A stretch of 64,000 nt of DNA from Flavobacteriales bacterium UBA6770 (GTDB lineage Bacteria > Bacteroidota > Bacteroidia > Flavobacteriales_G > Salibacteraceae), in NCBI GenBank assembly GCA_905181875.1, contig CAJIZH010000004.1, positions 248,001 through 312,000 on the forward strand, written 5' to 3'. The translations under genes were made by a program, and so were the position numbers. Shown here one piece after another: positions 37,570-45,855 of this stretch (position 1 is its first letter; every line of letters begins with the position of its first letter). Under the pieces are notes generated by a model. It saw only the letters and a program-made list of their open reading frames with translations. It was not told the origin of the DNA and did no database searches.

Positions 37570-38304
37570 TTGAAGTTTCCTAGAAATATTAGTGTTTTAG
37601 TTGCCATGATACTTTGCATTTCTGCTTATGCTCAGCGTAACAAATACACGAAAACTCATATTAACAACCTTTCTACATTCGATGACAAATTCATGCATTT
37701 TGGATTTTCATTGGGCATTAATTCATCTGATTTTACTATCGATTATGATTTATCTCGAAATGACTCTTTAAAAAGACTAGAGGTTGACCCTCAGCTTGGA
37801 TTTAACTTAGGTATTGTAACCGATTTACACCTTGGACAACATTTAAGTCTCAGATTCATACCAACCCTCTCCTTTTCTCAAAGAAACATTCAATATGAAT
37901 TTCAATCATTTAGAGGAGAAGCAAATCAGAAATTTGTAAAACCTATAGAAAGTACATATCTAGATTTTCCAGTAAACCTAAAGCTAAGAAGCGCTAGAGA
38001 TCACAACTTTGCGGCCTATGTGTTAGGCGGATTTATGTATAGTTATGATTTAGTAAGTCAAGAAGACTCAAGAAACAACTCATCAAACCCTGATGATATA
38101 GTTATAAAACTCGCAAAAAACACCTACAATTACCAAGTAGGATTTGGGTTTGATTTTTTCCTGCAATATTTCAAATTTAGTCCTGAATTTAAGTTATCCA
38201 TGGGATTAGGAGACCAACTCATTCAAGACAATACCTTATTTGCAAATCCAATCGATAGAATTCGTTCCCGAGTATTCTTAGTATCCTTAACTTTTGAAGG
38301 ATAA
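37570..38304 (+). CDS. porT: Type IX secretion protein PorT
   Basis: An outer-membrane beta-barrel protein (244 residues) needed for T9SS function and gliding in studied members. It starts at a TTG, which is the only codon giving the complete signal peptide MKFPRNISVLVAMILCISAYAQ. PorT features include FDDKFMHFGFSLGINSSDF, the LGFNLGIVTDLHLGQHLSLR strand pair, ESTYLDFPVNLKLRSARDHN, and YQVGFGFDFFLQYFKFSPEF before the terminal VFLVSLTFEG strand. Its position directly after ubiE supports the call over a generic PorT-family barrel. It serves the same pathway that exports the three T9SS cargo proteins in this window. Confidence 0.88.
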   Translation: MKFPRNISVLVAMILCISAYAQRNKYTKTHINNLSTFDDKFMHFGFSLGINSSDFTIDYDLSRNDSLKRLEVDPQLGFNLGIVTDLHLGQHLSLRFIPTLSFSQRNIQYEFQSFRGEANQKFVKPIESTYLDFPVNLKLRSARDHNFAAYVLGGFMYSYDLVSQEDSRNNSSNPDDIVIKLAKNTYNYQVGFGFDFFLQYFKFSPEFKLSMGLGDQLIQDNTLFANPIDRIRSRVFLVSLTFEG

Positions 38305-38320
38305 AAACATTTAACGTATT

Positions 38321-38338
38321 TACTATGCAAGCATAGTA
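38321..38338. promoter_or_regulatory. Palindromic operator (TACTATGCAAGCATAGTA) of the marR-fad operon
   Basis: A perfect inverted repeat with 8-bp arms and a 2-bp centre. It lies 11-28 bp upstream of the -7 box at 38349, so it covers the -33 promoter region. Size and position are those expected for a MarR-family dimer that represses its own promoter. Confidence 0.75.
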
Positions 38339-38348
38339 CTTTTTGTTT

Positions 38349-38356
38349 TAGATTTG
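38349..38356 (+). promoter_or_regulatory. Candidate promoter -7 box (TAGATTTG) of marR
   Basis: TAGATTTG matches TAnnTTTG and ends 5 bp before the marR ATG, implying a leaderless or very short leader. The palindromic operator overlaps its -33 region. Confidence 0.6.
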
Positions 38357-38361
38357 GGTAT

Positions 38362-38826
38362 ATGAAGCCAGAAGATACTTTTGATTATCCCTTGCGTTGG
38401 TCTTGGCATAGCATTCAAAGACATTACAATGTTATTGCATCTAAGAATGACCTAACCATGACAATGGGTTATGTCCTGCTAAACATTGACCAGGAAAACG
38501 GAACACCAAGTACCAAATTAGGTCCTAAAATAGGAATGGAACCAGGCAGCCTTACTCGAACACTAAAAACAATGATAGATAAAGGCTACATCTGCAAACA
38601 ATCTGACGAAATTGATCGTAGAAAAGTACATATCTGTATTACCGAGTTGGGCAAACTTAAACACGAAGCATCACGCGAAGCCGTAATCCATTTTAATGCA
38701 TATCTAGACAAGAAAATATCTAAATCTCAAAAAAAAAAATTCTTTGAGGTTATGGAAATAATAAATAACGTTTTAAGTAACGAAAACATATTTGAAGAAC
38801 TACAAGAATATGAAACGACGAATTAA
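38362..38826 (+). CDS. MarR family transcriptional regulator (likely repressor of the fad operon)
   Basis: 154 residues with a winged helix-turn-helix: recognition region GTPSTKLGPKIGMEPGSLTR, helix TLKTMIDKGYICKQ, and wing DEIDRRKVHICITELGKLK. The DRRKV wing is the MarR signature. Helices at both ends form the dimer interface. The gene's 3' end overlaps fadN by 17 bp, so regulator and beta-oxidation enzymes share a transcript. The perfect palindrome over its promoter suggests autorepression. An acyl-CoA or fatty acid ligand is inferred from the operon content, not seen. Confidence 0.9.
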   Translation: MKPEDTFDYPLRWSWHSIQRHYNVIASKNDLTMTMGYVLLNIDQENGTPSTKLGPKIGMEPGSLTRTLKTMIDKGYICKQSDEIDRRKVHICITELGKLKHEASREAVIHFNAYLDKKISKSQKKKFFEVMEIINNVLSNENIFEELQEYETTN

Positions 38827-41215
38827 AAAAGTAGCTGTACTCGGTTCTGGAGTTATGGGCTCACGTATTGCCTGCCATTTTGCAAATATTGGCTTAAAAG
38901 TTATTCTTATGGATATAGTTCCCAAAGAACCAAATTATAAAGAGCTAGCCAAAGGTCTAATTATAGACGATAAAGCCGTTCGAAACAGAATTGTAAACGA
39001 TTCACTGACGTTTGCTCTAAAAAGCAACCCCTCTCCTATTTACAGAAAGTCTTTTGCGAAGACAATTTCAACTGGTAACTTCACAGACGATTTATATAAA
39101 ATCAAAGATTGCGATTGGATTATTGAAGTTATCATTGAAGACCTAGCTATTAAGAAATCGCTTTTCGAAAAAATTGAAGCACTTAGAACTCCTGGAACAT
39201 TAATTACTTCTAACACCTCTGGTATTCCGATTAATTTAATGACTGAAGATCGTTCAGAGGATTTCAAAAAGCATTTCTGCGGAACTCATTTCTTTAATCC
39301 TCCAAGGTATTTACCCCTATTAGAAATCATTCCAACAAAACACACCGTTGATGAAGTCATTAGCTTCTTCATGGATTATGGCCAGCGTTTCCTCGGGAAA
39401 CAAACAGTGCTGTGTAAGGACACTCCAGCATTTATTGCAAATCGCGTTGGTGTTTATTCTATCATGGCCTTGTTTCACATTGTGGAAGAAATGGGACTTA
39501 CAGTTGACGAAGTAGATAAACTTACTGGGCCAATTATCGGAAGACCAAAATCGGCGACTTTCAGGACTTGCGATGTGGTAGGATTAGACACTCTTATGCA
39601 TGTGGCTAAAGGCCTAAAACAAGCGGCTTCGAACGATGAGAAAAATGACACTTTTAAGATTCCTGACTATGTTACTAAAATGGTCGAAAACGGCTGGTTA
39701 GGAAGTAAATCTAAGCAGGGGTTTTATAAAAAAGTAAAAGGCGAAGGTGGGAAATCTGAAATACTTTCTCTTGATCTTAACACATTAGAATACAAACCAA
39801 AACAACTTGTAAAATTTGCAACGTTAGAAATGACAAAACCGGTTGACGATTTAAATAAACGTCTTCCAATGTTGCTTCAAGGAAAGGATAAAGCAGGGGA
39901 GTTCTATCGTAAAATGTTCTTTTCCCTAATGGAATATGCATCTAATCGAATCCCAGAAATTTCCGACGAATTATACAAAATTGACGATGCTGTTTGTGCA
40001 GGTTTTGGATACAAAATCGGACCTTTTGCTACTTGGGATGTCCTTGGTGTTGAATCGACTTTACAACAAATGAAAGCTGAAGGATACTCTCCTGCCCCAT
40101 GGATTGAAGAAATGTTGGCTTCAGGATCAAAAACGTTTTACTCGAATATTGAGGGATCGAAATCTTATTTCGATATTCCTTCCTTAACTCAAAAGCTGAT
40201 TCCTGGTGCAAACCAAGTTTTAGACTTGAACATACTTCGAGACACAAATACTATTTGGAAGAATTCTGGAACAACTATTACGGACATAGGAGACGGGATT
40301 ATAAATCTAGAATTCCATACTAAAATGAACACCATTGGTGGTGAAGTTTTAGCTGGAGTTAATAAAGCCATTGATTTGGCTGAAGCAGAATACGATGGTC
40401 TTGTAATATCAAATACTGGAGATAATTTCTCTGCTGGAGCGAACGTAGGAATGATTTTCATGATGGCGGTTGAGCAAGAGTACGACGAATTAGATTTCGC
40501 AATACGAGCTTTCCAGAACACCATGATGAGAATACGATATTCAAGCATTCCGGTGGTGGTTGCTCCTCATAATCTTGCTCTTGGTGGTGGTTGTGAAATG
40601 AGTATGCACGCCGATAAAGTTGTTGCTCACGCTGAATTGTATATGGGCTTGGTTGAATTTGGAGTTGGTGTAATTCCAGGCGGTGGAGGAAGTAAAGAAT
40701 TTGCATTGAGATGCAGTGATGCCTTCAGACACGGAGACATAAAAATCAACACGCTTAGAAACAAATTCTTAACCATTGGTCAGGCAAAAGTTGCAACCTC
40801 AGCATATGAAGCATTTGATTTAGGTTATTTGAGAGAAGGGATTGACGAAGTTGTGGTAAGCAGAAAACTACAATTGTCTAGAGCTAAAGAATCTGCTTTA
40901 CAGTTATCAAATAACGGATACACTCAATCCCAACAGAGAACGGACATTACTGTGCTTGGTCAAGAAGGCTTAGGCATTGTATACGTTGGTGCAGATTCTA
41001 TGAAATCTGGAAACTACATGTCCGAGCATGATCAATTGATCTCCGAAAAGTTAGGCTGGGTGCTTTGCGGAGGAGATTTATCAGAAGAAACTCAAGTTTC
41101 AGAGCAATACCTGCTTGACATGGAAAGAAGGGCTTTTCTTGAATTGTGCGCCGAACGAAAGACATTAGAGAGATTGCAAAGTATTATTAAGACGGGGAAG
41201 GTCTTGAGAAACTAA
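38810..41215 (+). CDS. fadN: 3-hydroxyacyl-CoA dehydrogenase / enoyl-CoA hydratase (FadN type)
   Basis: A bifunctional beta-oxidation enzyme that hydrates enoyl-CoA and oxidises the 3-hydroxyacyl-CoA with NAD+. The start is set at the ATG 38810 (MKRRIKKVAVLGSGVMGSRI), so the NAD motif GSGVMG begins at about residue 12; the alternative TTG at 38792 adds six unconserved residues. The order is dehydrogenase first (CGTHFFNPPRYLPLLEIIPT, DTPAFIANRVGVYS) and hydratase/crotonase last (SAGANVGMIF, LALGGGCEMSMHADKVVAHAE). That is the reverse of FadB/FadJ and the same as Bacillus FadN (YusL), as is the length of 801 residues. fadA and fadE follow in the Bacillus fadNAE order. Confidence 0.93.
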   Translation: MKRRIKKVAVLGSGVMGSRIACHFANIGLKVILMDIVPKEPNYKELAKGLIIDDKAVRNRIVNDSLTFALKSNPSPIYRKSFAKTISTGNFTDDLYKIKDCDWIIEVIIEDLAIKKSLFEKIEALRTPGTLITSNTSGIPINLMTEDRSEDFKKHFCGTHFFNPPRYLPLLEIIPTKHTVDEVISFFMDYGQRFLGKQTVLCKDTPAFIANRVGVYSIMALFHIVEEMGLTVDEVDKLTGPIIGRPKSATFRTCDVVGLDTLMHVAKGLKQAASNDEKNDTFKIPDYVTKMVENGWLGSKSKQGFYKKVKGEGGKSEILSLDLNTLEYKPKQLVKFATLEMTKPVDDLNKRLPMLLQGKDKAGEFYRKMFFSLMEYASNRIPEISDELYKIDDAVCAGFGYKIGPFATWDVLGVESTLQQMKAEGYSPAPWIEEMLASGSKTFYSNIEGSKSYFDIPSLTQKLIPGANQVLDLNILRDTNTIWKNSGTTITDIGDGIINLEFHTKMNTIGGEVLAGVNKAIDLAEAEYDGLVISNTGDNFSAGANVGMIFMMAVEQEYDELDFAIRAFQNTMMRIRYSSIPVVVAPHNLALGGGCEMSMHADKVVAHAELYMGLVEFGVGVIPGGGGSKEFALRCSDAFRHGDIKINTLRNKFLTIGQAKVATSAYEAFDLGYLREGIDEVVVSRKLQLSRAKESALQLSNNGYTQSQQRTDITVLGQEGLGIVYVGADSMKSGNYMSEHDQLISEKLGWVLCGGDLSEETQVSEQYLLDMERRAFLELCAERKTLERLQSIIKTGKVLRN

Positions 41216-41225
41216 GGTTTATCAA

Positions 41226-41257
41226 GAAATTTTGAATGTTGAGTTTTAAATTGAAAA
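41226..41257 (+). repeat. AT-rich repeat, copy 1 (left end around the four-helix-bundle gene)
   Basis: The core TTTTGAATGTTGAGTTTT (from 41230) recurs, nearly identical, at 42928-42968. It recurs in inverted orientation at 41611-41660 and 43081-43114. This copy sits between the fadN stop and the four-helix-bundle start. Confidence 0.6.
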
Positions 41258-41258
41258 A

Positions 41259-41612
41259 ATGAAAAAAGAGAATGTAATACAAGAAAAGAGTTTTCAGTTT
41301 GCATTGAAGGTTATTGGATTGTACAAAATTCTAACGGCTCAAAAAGAATTTATTATTTCAAAACAACTATTACGCTCAGCAACAAGCATTGGAGCAAACG
41401 TTCAGGAATCAACTGCGGCGTATTCAAGGAAGGGTTTCATTCATAAATTGTCTATTTCTTCTAAAGAGGCAAGAGAAACAAAGTATTGGCTAATGCTATT
41501 GGACGAAAGTGATTAGGTCGAAGTTGAACTAAAATAATACTTAAATGATGTTGATGAACTAATTCGAATATTAACCGCTATTGTAAAATATAGCCAAAGT
41601 CAATCGAATTAA
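41259..41612 (+). pseudogene. Four-helix-bundle protein (S23/Avd-like) with two in-frame stop codons
   Basis: Codons 1-85 read cleanly, with family motifs EKSFQFALKVIGLYKIL, FIISKQLLRSATSIGANVQE and SSKEARETKYWLMLLDES. A TAG at 41514-41516 and a TAA at 41535-41537 then interrupt the same frame. Past them it continues with the expected family ending, YLNDVDELIRILTAIVKYSQ, to a final TAA at 41610-41612. The full frame is 118 codons, the normal length, with no frameshift. Proteins of this family were first noticed in 23S rRNA intervening sequences and are scattered as small intergenic genes in Bacteroidota. It sits between fadN and fadA and is bracketed by inverted AT-rich repeats. Confidence 0.85.
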
Positions 41613-41660
41613 AAATTCAACGTCGAGAATTCAAAATTGAGAATTCAACATTAAAAATTA
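41611..41660 (-). repeat. AT-rich repeat, copy 2 (inverted; right end around the four-helix-bundle gene)
   Basis: The minus strand reads TTTTTAATGTTGAATTCTCA, matching the core of copy 1 in opposite orientation. A second tandem half (TTTTGAATTCTCGACGTTGA) follows. It ends just before the fadA ATG at 41665. Confidence 0.6.
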
Positions 41661-41664
41661 ATAA

Positions 41665-42837
41665 ATGGAAGCATACATAGTAGCAGCAAAACGTTCCGCA
41701 GTGGGGAAGGCAAACAAAGGTGGTTTTAGATTCTTAAGACCCGATGATTTAGCCGCACAGGTGATTAAAGGGCTTTTAAAAGAAGTTCCTGAATTAGACG
41801 TAGACCGAATTGATGATCTAATCGTTGGAAATGCGATGCCCGAGGCTGAACAAGGTTTAAACGTTGGAAGATTGATCTCATTAATGAGTTTTGATTCTGA
41901 TAAAATACCTGGACAAACGGTGAACCGATATTGCAGTTCTGGATTAGAAACCATTGCTATTGCAACTGCGAAAATTCGAGCTGGAATGGCTGATTGTATA
42001 ATTGCAGGAGGCGCCGAAAGCATGAGTTTGATACCCATGGGTGGCTGGAGAGTTGTTCCAAACCACAAGATTGGGAAAGAAAACCCAGACTGGTATTGGG
42101 GAATGGGACTTACCGCTGAGGAAGTTGCTAAACGCTACAAGATTTCTAGGGAAGAACAAGACGAATTTGCATTTCATTCTCACAGAAAAGCGACTGCGGG
42201 ACTTAAAAACGGAAACTTCAAAGACGGAATAATTCCAATTAAAGTAGAAGAAACTTTCTTGAAAGACGGCAAGCGGACAACCAGAGCTTACACTATAGAT
42301 ACTGACGAAGGAGTTCGCCCAGACACTAAGGTTGAAGTGCTTTCAAAACTACGTCCGGTCTTTAATGCTACTGGCTCTGTAACTGCAGGAAATTCTTCGC
42401 AAACTAGTGATGGTGCTGCCTTTGCAATTGTGATGAGCGAACGCATGGTAAACGAATTAGGATTAAAGCCAATTGCTCGATTGGCTTCGTATGCAACAGT
42501 TGGTGTGGAACCAAAAATCATGGGAATGGGTCCGTTAGCGGCAGTTCCAAAAGCACTTGACCAAGCTGGGCTAACCTTAAACGATATTGAACAAATAGAA
42601 TTGAACGAGGCATTTGCTTCACAAAGTGTTGCCGTTATACGAGAGTTGAGATTAAATCCTGATATCGTGAATGTAAATGGTGGAGCCATTGCATTGGGCC
42701 ATCCTCTAGGTTGCACTGGGGCTAAACTATCGGTTCAATTATTTGATGAAATGAGAAGAAGAAAACAGAAATACGGCATTGTTACCATGTGCGTGGGAAC
42801 CGGACAAGGAGCAGCTGGTGTGTTCGAACTTCTTTAA
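41665..42837 (+). CDS. fadA: Acetyl-CoA C-acyltransferase (3-ketoacyl-CoA thiolase)
   Basis: The degradative thiolase that splits 3-ketoacyl-CoA into acetyl-CoA and a shortened acyl-CoA. It has 390 residues, equal in length to Bacillus FadA (YusK). The nucleophilic cysteine is Cys90 in VNRYCSSGLETIAIA. The conserved SMSLIPMGG segment, the histidine in NGGAIALGHPLGCTGAK and the second catalytic cysteine in MCVGTGQGAAGVFEL are all present. It is separated from fadN by the decayed four-helix-bundle gene, but all are on one strand, so the operon can still be read through. Confidence 0.95.
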   Translation: MEAYIVAAKRSAVGKANKGGFRFLRPDDLAAQVIKGLLKEVPELDVDRIDDLIVGNAMPEAEQGLNVGRLISLMSFDSDKIPGQTVNRYCSSGLETIAIATAKIRAGMADCIIAGGAESMSLIPMGGWRVVPNHKIGKENPDWYWGMGLTAEEVAKRYKISREEQDEFAFHSHRKATAGLKNGNFKDGIIPIKVEETFLKDGKRTTRAYTIDTDEGVRPDTKVEVLSKLRPVFNATGSVTAGNSSQTSDGAAFAIVMSERMVNELGLKPIARLASYATVGVEPKIMGMGPLAAVPKALDQAGLTLNDIEQIELNEAFASQSVAVIRELRLNPDIVNVNGGAIALGHPLGCTGAKLSVQLFDEMRRRKQKYGIVTMCVGTGQGAAGVFELL

Positions 42838-42927
42838 AGAATTTTTAATTCTTTAAAATTTTGAATTGGCCAAATCGGAAACGAAGCGCCCAAGGTTTGA
42901 GATTCATATTAGAAACAGAATTATTGT

Positions 42928-42968
42928 AGAATTTGAAATTTTGAATGTTGAGTTTTTAATTTTTAATG
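42928..42968 (+). repeat. AT-rich repeat, copy 3 (between fadA and fadE)
   Basis: TTTTGAATGTTGAGTTTTTA occurs here as in copy 1. The surrounding 283-bp fadA-fadE gap (42838-43120) contains no credible gene. An extra partial unit, AAAATTTTGAATTGG, lies at about 42856. Confidence 0.6.
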
Positions 42969-43080
42969 TCAGGCCAATGAAAAGCCTTGAGTTTAAATTA
43001 ATTACTGACTAGAAGAGAATAAAATTGATTAACAAAATGTTGAACTACGAGTTAGGAATTTTGAACTACCCAGAAACCAT

Positions 43081-43114
43081 AATTCCAAACTCAAAATTCA
43101 GCATTAAAAATTAG
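43081..43114 (-). repeat. AT-rich repeat, copy 4 (inverted, just before fadE)
   Basis: The minus strand reads TAATTTTTAATGCTGAATTT, the inverted counterpart of copy 3, giving a second bracketed segment of about 110 bp without a gene. Confidence 0.6.
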
Positions 43115-43120
43115 CGAAGT

Positions 43121-44896
43121 ATGAGCGTAATAAAAGGTGGAGAATTCCTAATAAAGGAAACAGCAGCGAAAGACATATTTATTCCTGAAGAGTGGGATGA
43201 AGAACAATTAATGATTGCTCAAACTTGTAATGACTTTCTAGAACAAGAAGTTTTTCCTAACCTAGAACGCATTGATTCTATGGAAGAAGGGCTAATGCCG
43301 TCATTGCTTGACAAAGCAGGTGAATTGGGTATGCTTAGCGTTTCTATTCCTGAGGAATATGGCGGAATGGACAAGGACTTTGTGACAGGTATGTTGGTTA
43401 CAGAAGTTACTGGCGCCGGGCATTCATTTGCAGTTGCATTTTCAGCTCATTCTGGAATTGGCACTCTACCTATCCTCTACTATGGAAATAAGGAACAAAA
43501 AGACAAATACATTCCAAAACTAGCAACTGCCGAATGGAAAGCTTCCTATTGTTTGACTGAACCTAGCTCGGGTTCGGATGCGAATTCTGGAAAGACTAAA
43601 GCCACTTTGTCCGAAGACGGAAAACATTACTTGATTACGGGTCAGAAAATGTGGATTACCAACGGTGGTTTTGCAGATATTTATACTGTTTTTGCAAAAG
43701 TTGGTGACGATGAAAATCTATCTGCTTTTATTGTGGAGCGCGGTTACGAAGGCATTTCATTTGGTGCCGAAGAAAAGAAAATGGGTATCAAAGGATCTTC
43801 TACTGTTCAGGTGTTTTTTAACGATTGTAAAGTACCGTTAGAGAATCTATTATCGGAACAAGGAAAAGGATTTAAGATTGCCCTCAATATTCTAAACATT
43901 GGCCGAATTAAATTAGCGGGTGCTTGTTTGGGTGGATGTAAAAAAGGCATTGAACTATCTCTCAATTACGCCAACGAACGCAACCAATTTGGAAGACCAA
44001 TTTCTAAGTATGGAGCTATTCGTCATAAGCTTGCCGAACAAGCTATTCAAACTTATGTTTTGGAGTCTTCATTGTACCGTTGCACTCGAGATATGGGTAA
44101 CGCAATAAAACAATTGGAAGCTGACGGAATGGATCATGCCAAAGCTTTACTAAAAGGCGTTGAGCAATTTGCTGCGGAAGCTGCTATTCTTAAAGTATTG
44201 GGCTCTGAAGTAACCGATTACGTTATGGACGAAGGCGTACAGATCTACGGTGGAATGGGATACTCGGCCGAAGCTCCTATGGACAGAGCTTATCGAGATG
44301 CGCGAATCAACAGAATTTTTGAAGGTACCAATGAGATTAATCGCATGTTGATTGTGGACATGCTCCTCAAAAAAGCAATGAAAGGCGAATTGGATTTAAT
44401 GGGCCCAGCAATGAAAGTTGCGGATGAATTGATGTCTATTCCTGATTTCTCAGAACCGGGTGAAACTTTATTTGAAAAAGAGAAAAAGTACGTTCAGAAT
44501 TTCAAAAAATCGGTGCTTATGGTTGCTGGTTCTGCAGCTCAAAAGCTCATGATGACTTTATCTAAAGAGCAAGAGATTTTGATGAACATTGCTGATATGG
44601 CTATCTGGACTTATGCTGCAGAAAGTGTATTGCTTAGAGTAGAAAAAGTTGCTGGTATAAAGGGCGAAGAAAACGTTCAAGAGCAAATTGCAATGGTACA
44701 AACCTACATTTACGATGTTGCTGATAAAATCAATAAAGCAGGTAAAGATGCACTAAACTCATTTGCCGAAGGCGATGAACTGAGGATGCAACTCATGGGT
44801 ATTAAACGATTTACAAAAGTGCAAGCGTTTAATCCTAAATTAGCTAGACAGGCAATTGCTACTAAAATGATTGATGGGAATAAGTATTGTTATTAG
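43121..44896 (+). CDS. fadE: Acyl-CoA dehydrogenase
   Basis: An FAD-dependent enzyme that introduces the first double bond in acyl-CoA beta-oxidation. It has 591 residues, the long form matching Bacillus FadE (YusJ). FAD and substrate motifs are present: YCLTEPSSGSDANSGKTKAT, MWITNGGFADIYTVFAKV, the RNQFGRPISKYGAIRHKLAE helix, and the catalytic glutamate in RIFEGTNEINRMLIVDMLL. An extra C-terminal helical domain (residues 430-591) is normal for this subgroup. It closes the fadNAE set; reduced flavin would be reoxidised by ETF, which is not encoded in the window. Confidence 0.95.
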   Translation: MSVIKGGEFLIKETAAKDIFIPEEWDEEQLMIAQTCNDFLEQEVFPNLERIDSMEEGLMPSLLDKAGELGMLSVSIPEEYGGMDKDFVTGMLVTEVTGAGHSFAVAFSAHSGIGTLPILYYGNKEQKDKYIPKLATAEWKASYCLTEPSSGSDANSGKTKATLSEDGKHYLITGQKMWITNGGFADIYTVFAKVGDDENLSAFIVERGYEGISFGAEEKKMGIKGSSTVQVFFNDCKVPLENLLSEQGKGFKIALNILNIGRIKLAGACLGGCKKGIELSLNYANERNQFGRPISKYGAIRHKLAEQAIQTYVLESSLYRCTRDMGNAIKQLEADGMDHAKALLKGVEQFAAEAAILKVLGSEVTDYVMDEGVQIYGGMGYSAEAPMDRAYRDARINRIFEGTNEINRMLIVDMLLKKAMKGELDLMGPAMKVADELMSIPDFSEPGETLFEKEKKYVQNFKKSVLMVAGSAAQKLMMTLSKEQEILMNIADMAIWTYAAESVLLRVEKVAGIKGEENVQEQIAMVQTYIYDVADKINKAGKDALNSFAEGDELRMQLMGIKRFTKVQAFNPKLARQAIATKMIDGNKYCY

Positions 44897-44911
44897 GGTA
44901 ATAATCAAATT

Positions 44912-45226
44912 ATGAAACATATTAAAAAGCATTTCCTTTTAGAACATATTAGAGGTGAACAGGATTATGAAAAAGATTCTATTGTAATTGATTTAGCAAC
45001 TGATAGTTCTCCTAAACTTCCTAAGAGACACAAAGACTATAAGGCTTATATAGAAACAGAAACAGGTTTCACATACGGCTGTTTTATTCATAACATTAAT
45101 GGCAAAAAGTTACTCTTTCCAGTACCTGACCCTACACTAACCTATTTCAATAATGCCTCGCTCATGCGCGATTTGCATCGCATTCGACCCAACAAAAAAA
45201 ACCAACCCCAGTTCTTACTAATTTAG
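44912..45226 (+). CDS. Hypothetical protein (104 aa)
   Basis: I do not recognise the family. It is a soluble 104-residue protein without a signal or membrane segment, basic at both ends. The middle, KDYKAYIETETGFTYGCFIH followed by NINGKKLLFPVPDPTLTYF, suggests a small beta-rich domain. The ATG lies 15 bp after the fadE stop, so it is probably cotranscribed with the fad operon, but no motif ties it to lipid metabolism. Confidence 0.6.
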   Translation: MKHIKKHFLLEHIRGEQDYEKDSIVIDLATDSSPKLPKRHKDYKAYIETETGFTYGCFIHNINGKKLLFPVPDPTLTYFNNASLMRDLHRIRPNKKNQPQFLLI

Positions 45227-45253
45227 CTTTCTTAAATTCCTTTATAAGCATCA

Positions 45254-45745
45254 ATGAAAGTAAAAGTAGAGTCCACTCCCGAAACTGAGGGAATCAAAAA
45301 CGCCTTGCCAACAATTGATTTTAGTGATACATTTTCAACAACCAATCACCAAGATGATTTGGCGACAATTTCCAATCTGGTTTTTGGAACGGCACCCAAA
45401 TGGATTGAGTTTTTATTGAAACTCAGAAATTCCATTGTCAAAGTCTTTGGGTTAAAAACAGAACAACCAGCAGATTTTCATACCAATTTTAAAGTCGGTG
45501 GCTACATTGGTTTTTTCAAAATCTACAGCATTGAAGAAAAAGAAATCATATTAGGCGCTGACGACAAGCACCTTAATTTTAGAGTTAGTATTTACAATTC
45601 ACACGAAAGTGAGTTCAACATTAAAGTCACTACTCTAGTCGAATACAACAATAGCTTTGGGCGATGGTATATGACAATTGTAAAACCCTTCCATCATGTT
45701 GTAGTTAAGGTAATGGTGAAACAAGCGTATAAGCGCCAAGTATAG
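45254..45745 (+). CDS. DUF2867 family protein
   Basis: 163 residues matching the DUF2867 pattern: an early DFSDTFSTTN segment, then LRNSIVKVFGLKTE, IGFFKIYSIEEKEIILGADD, KHLNFRVSIYNS, and the C-terminal FGRWYMTIVKPFHHVVVKVM. The domain has a SRPBCC-like appearance (long strands plus a C-terminal helix) and no known activity. It lies 28 bp after the 104-aa gene on the same strand. There is no signal peptide. Confidence 0.8.
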   Translation: MKVKVESTPETEGIKNALPTIDFSDTFSTTNHQDDLATISNLVFGTAPKWIEFLLKLRNSIVKVFGLKTEQPADFHTNFKVGGYIGFFKIYSIEEKEIILGADDKHLNFRVSIYNSHESEFNIKVTTLVEYNNSFGRWYMTIVKPFHHVVVKVMVKQAYKRQV

Positions 45746-45855
45746 TTTTCTTCAATCTGTTTAACGATCAACCATGAAGTGGACTTGCACAGAAAGCTAA
45801 CCTGGTCCGAATAATTCTTTCTATTGATTCATATTTGCACTCTAAAGAAATCGCT

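Noticed and set aside
40189-40732. Overlapping minus-strand ORFs of 63-119 codons
   Set aside because: They are shadows of the crotonase domain of fadN on the opposite strand, with no start context or domain of their own.
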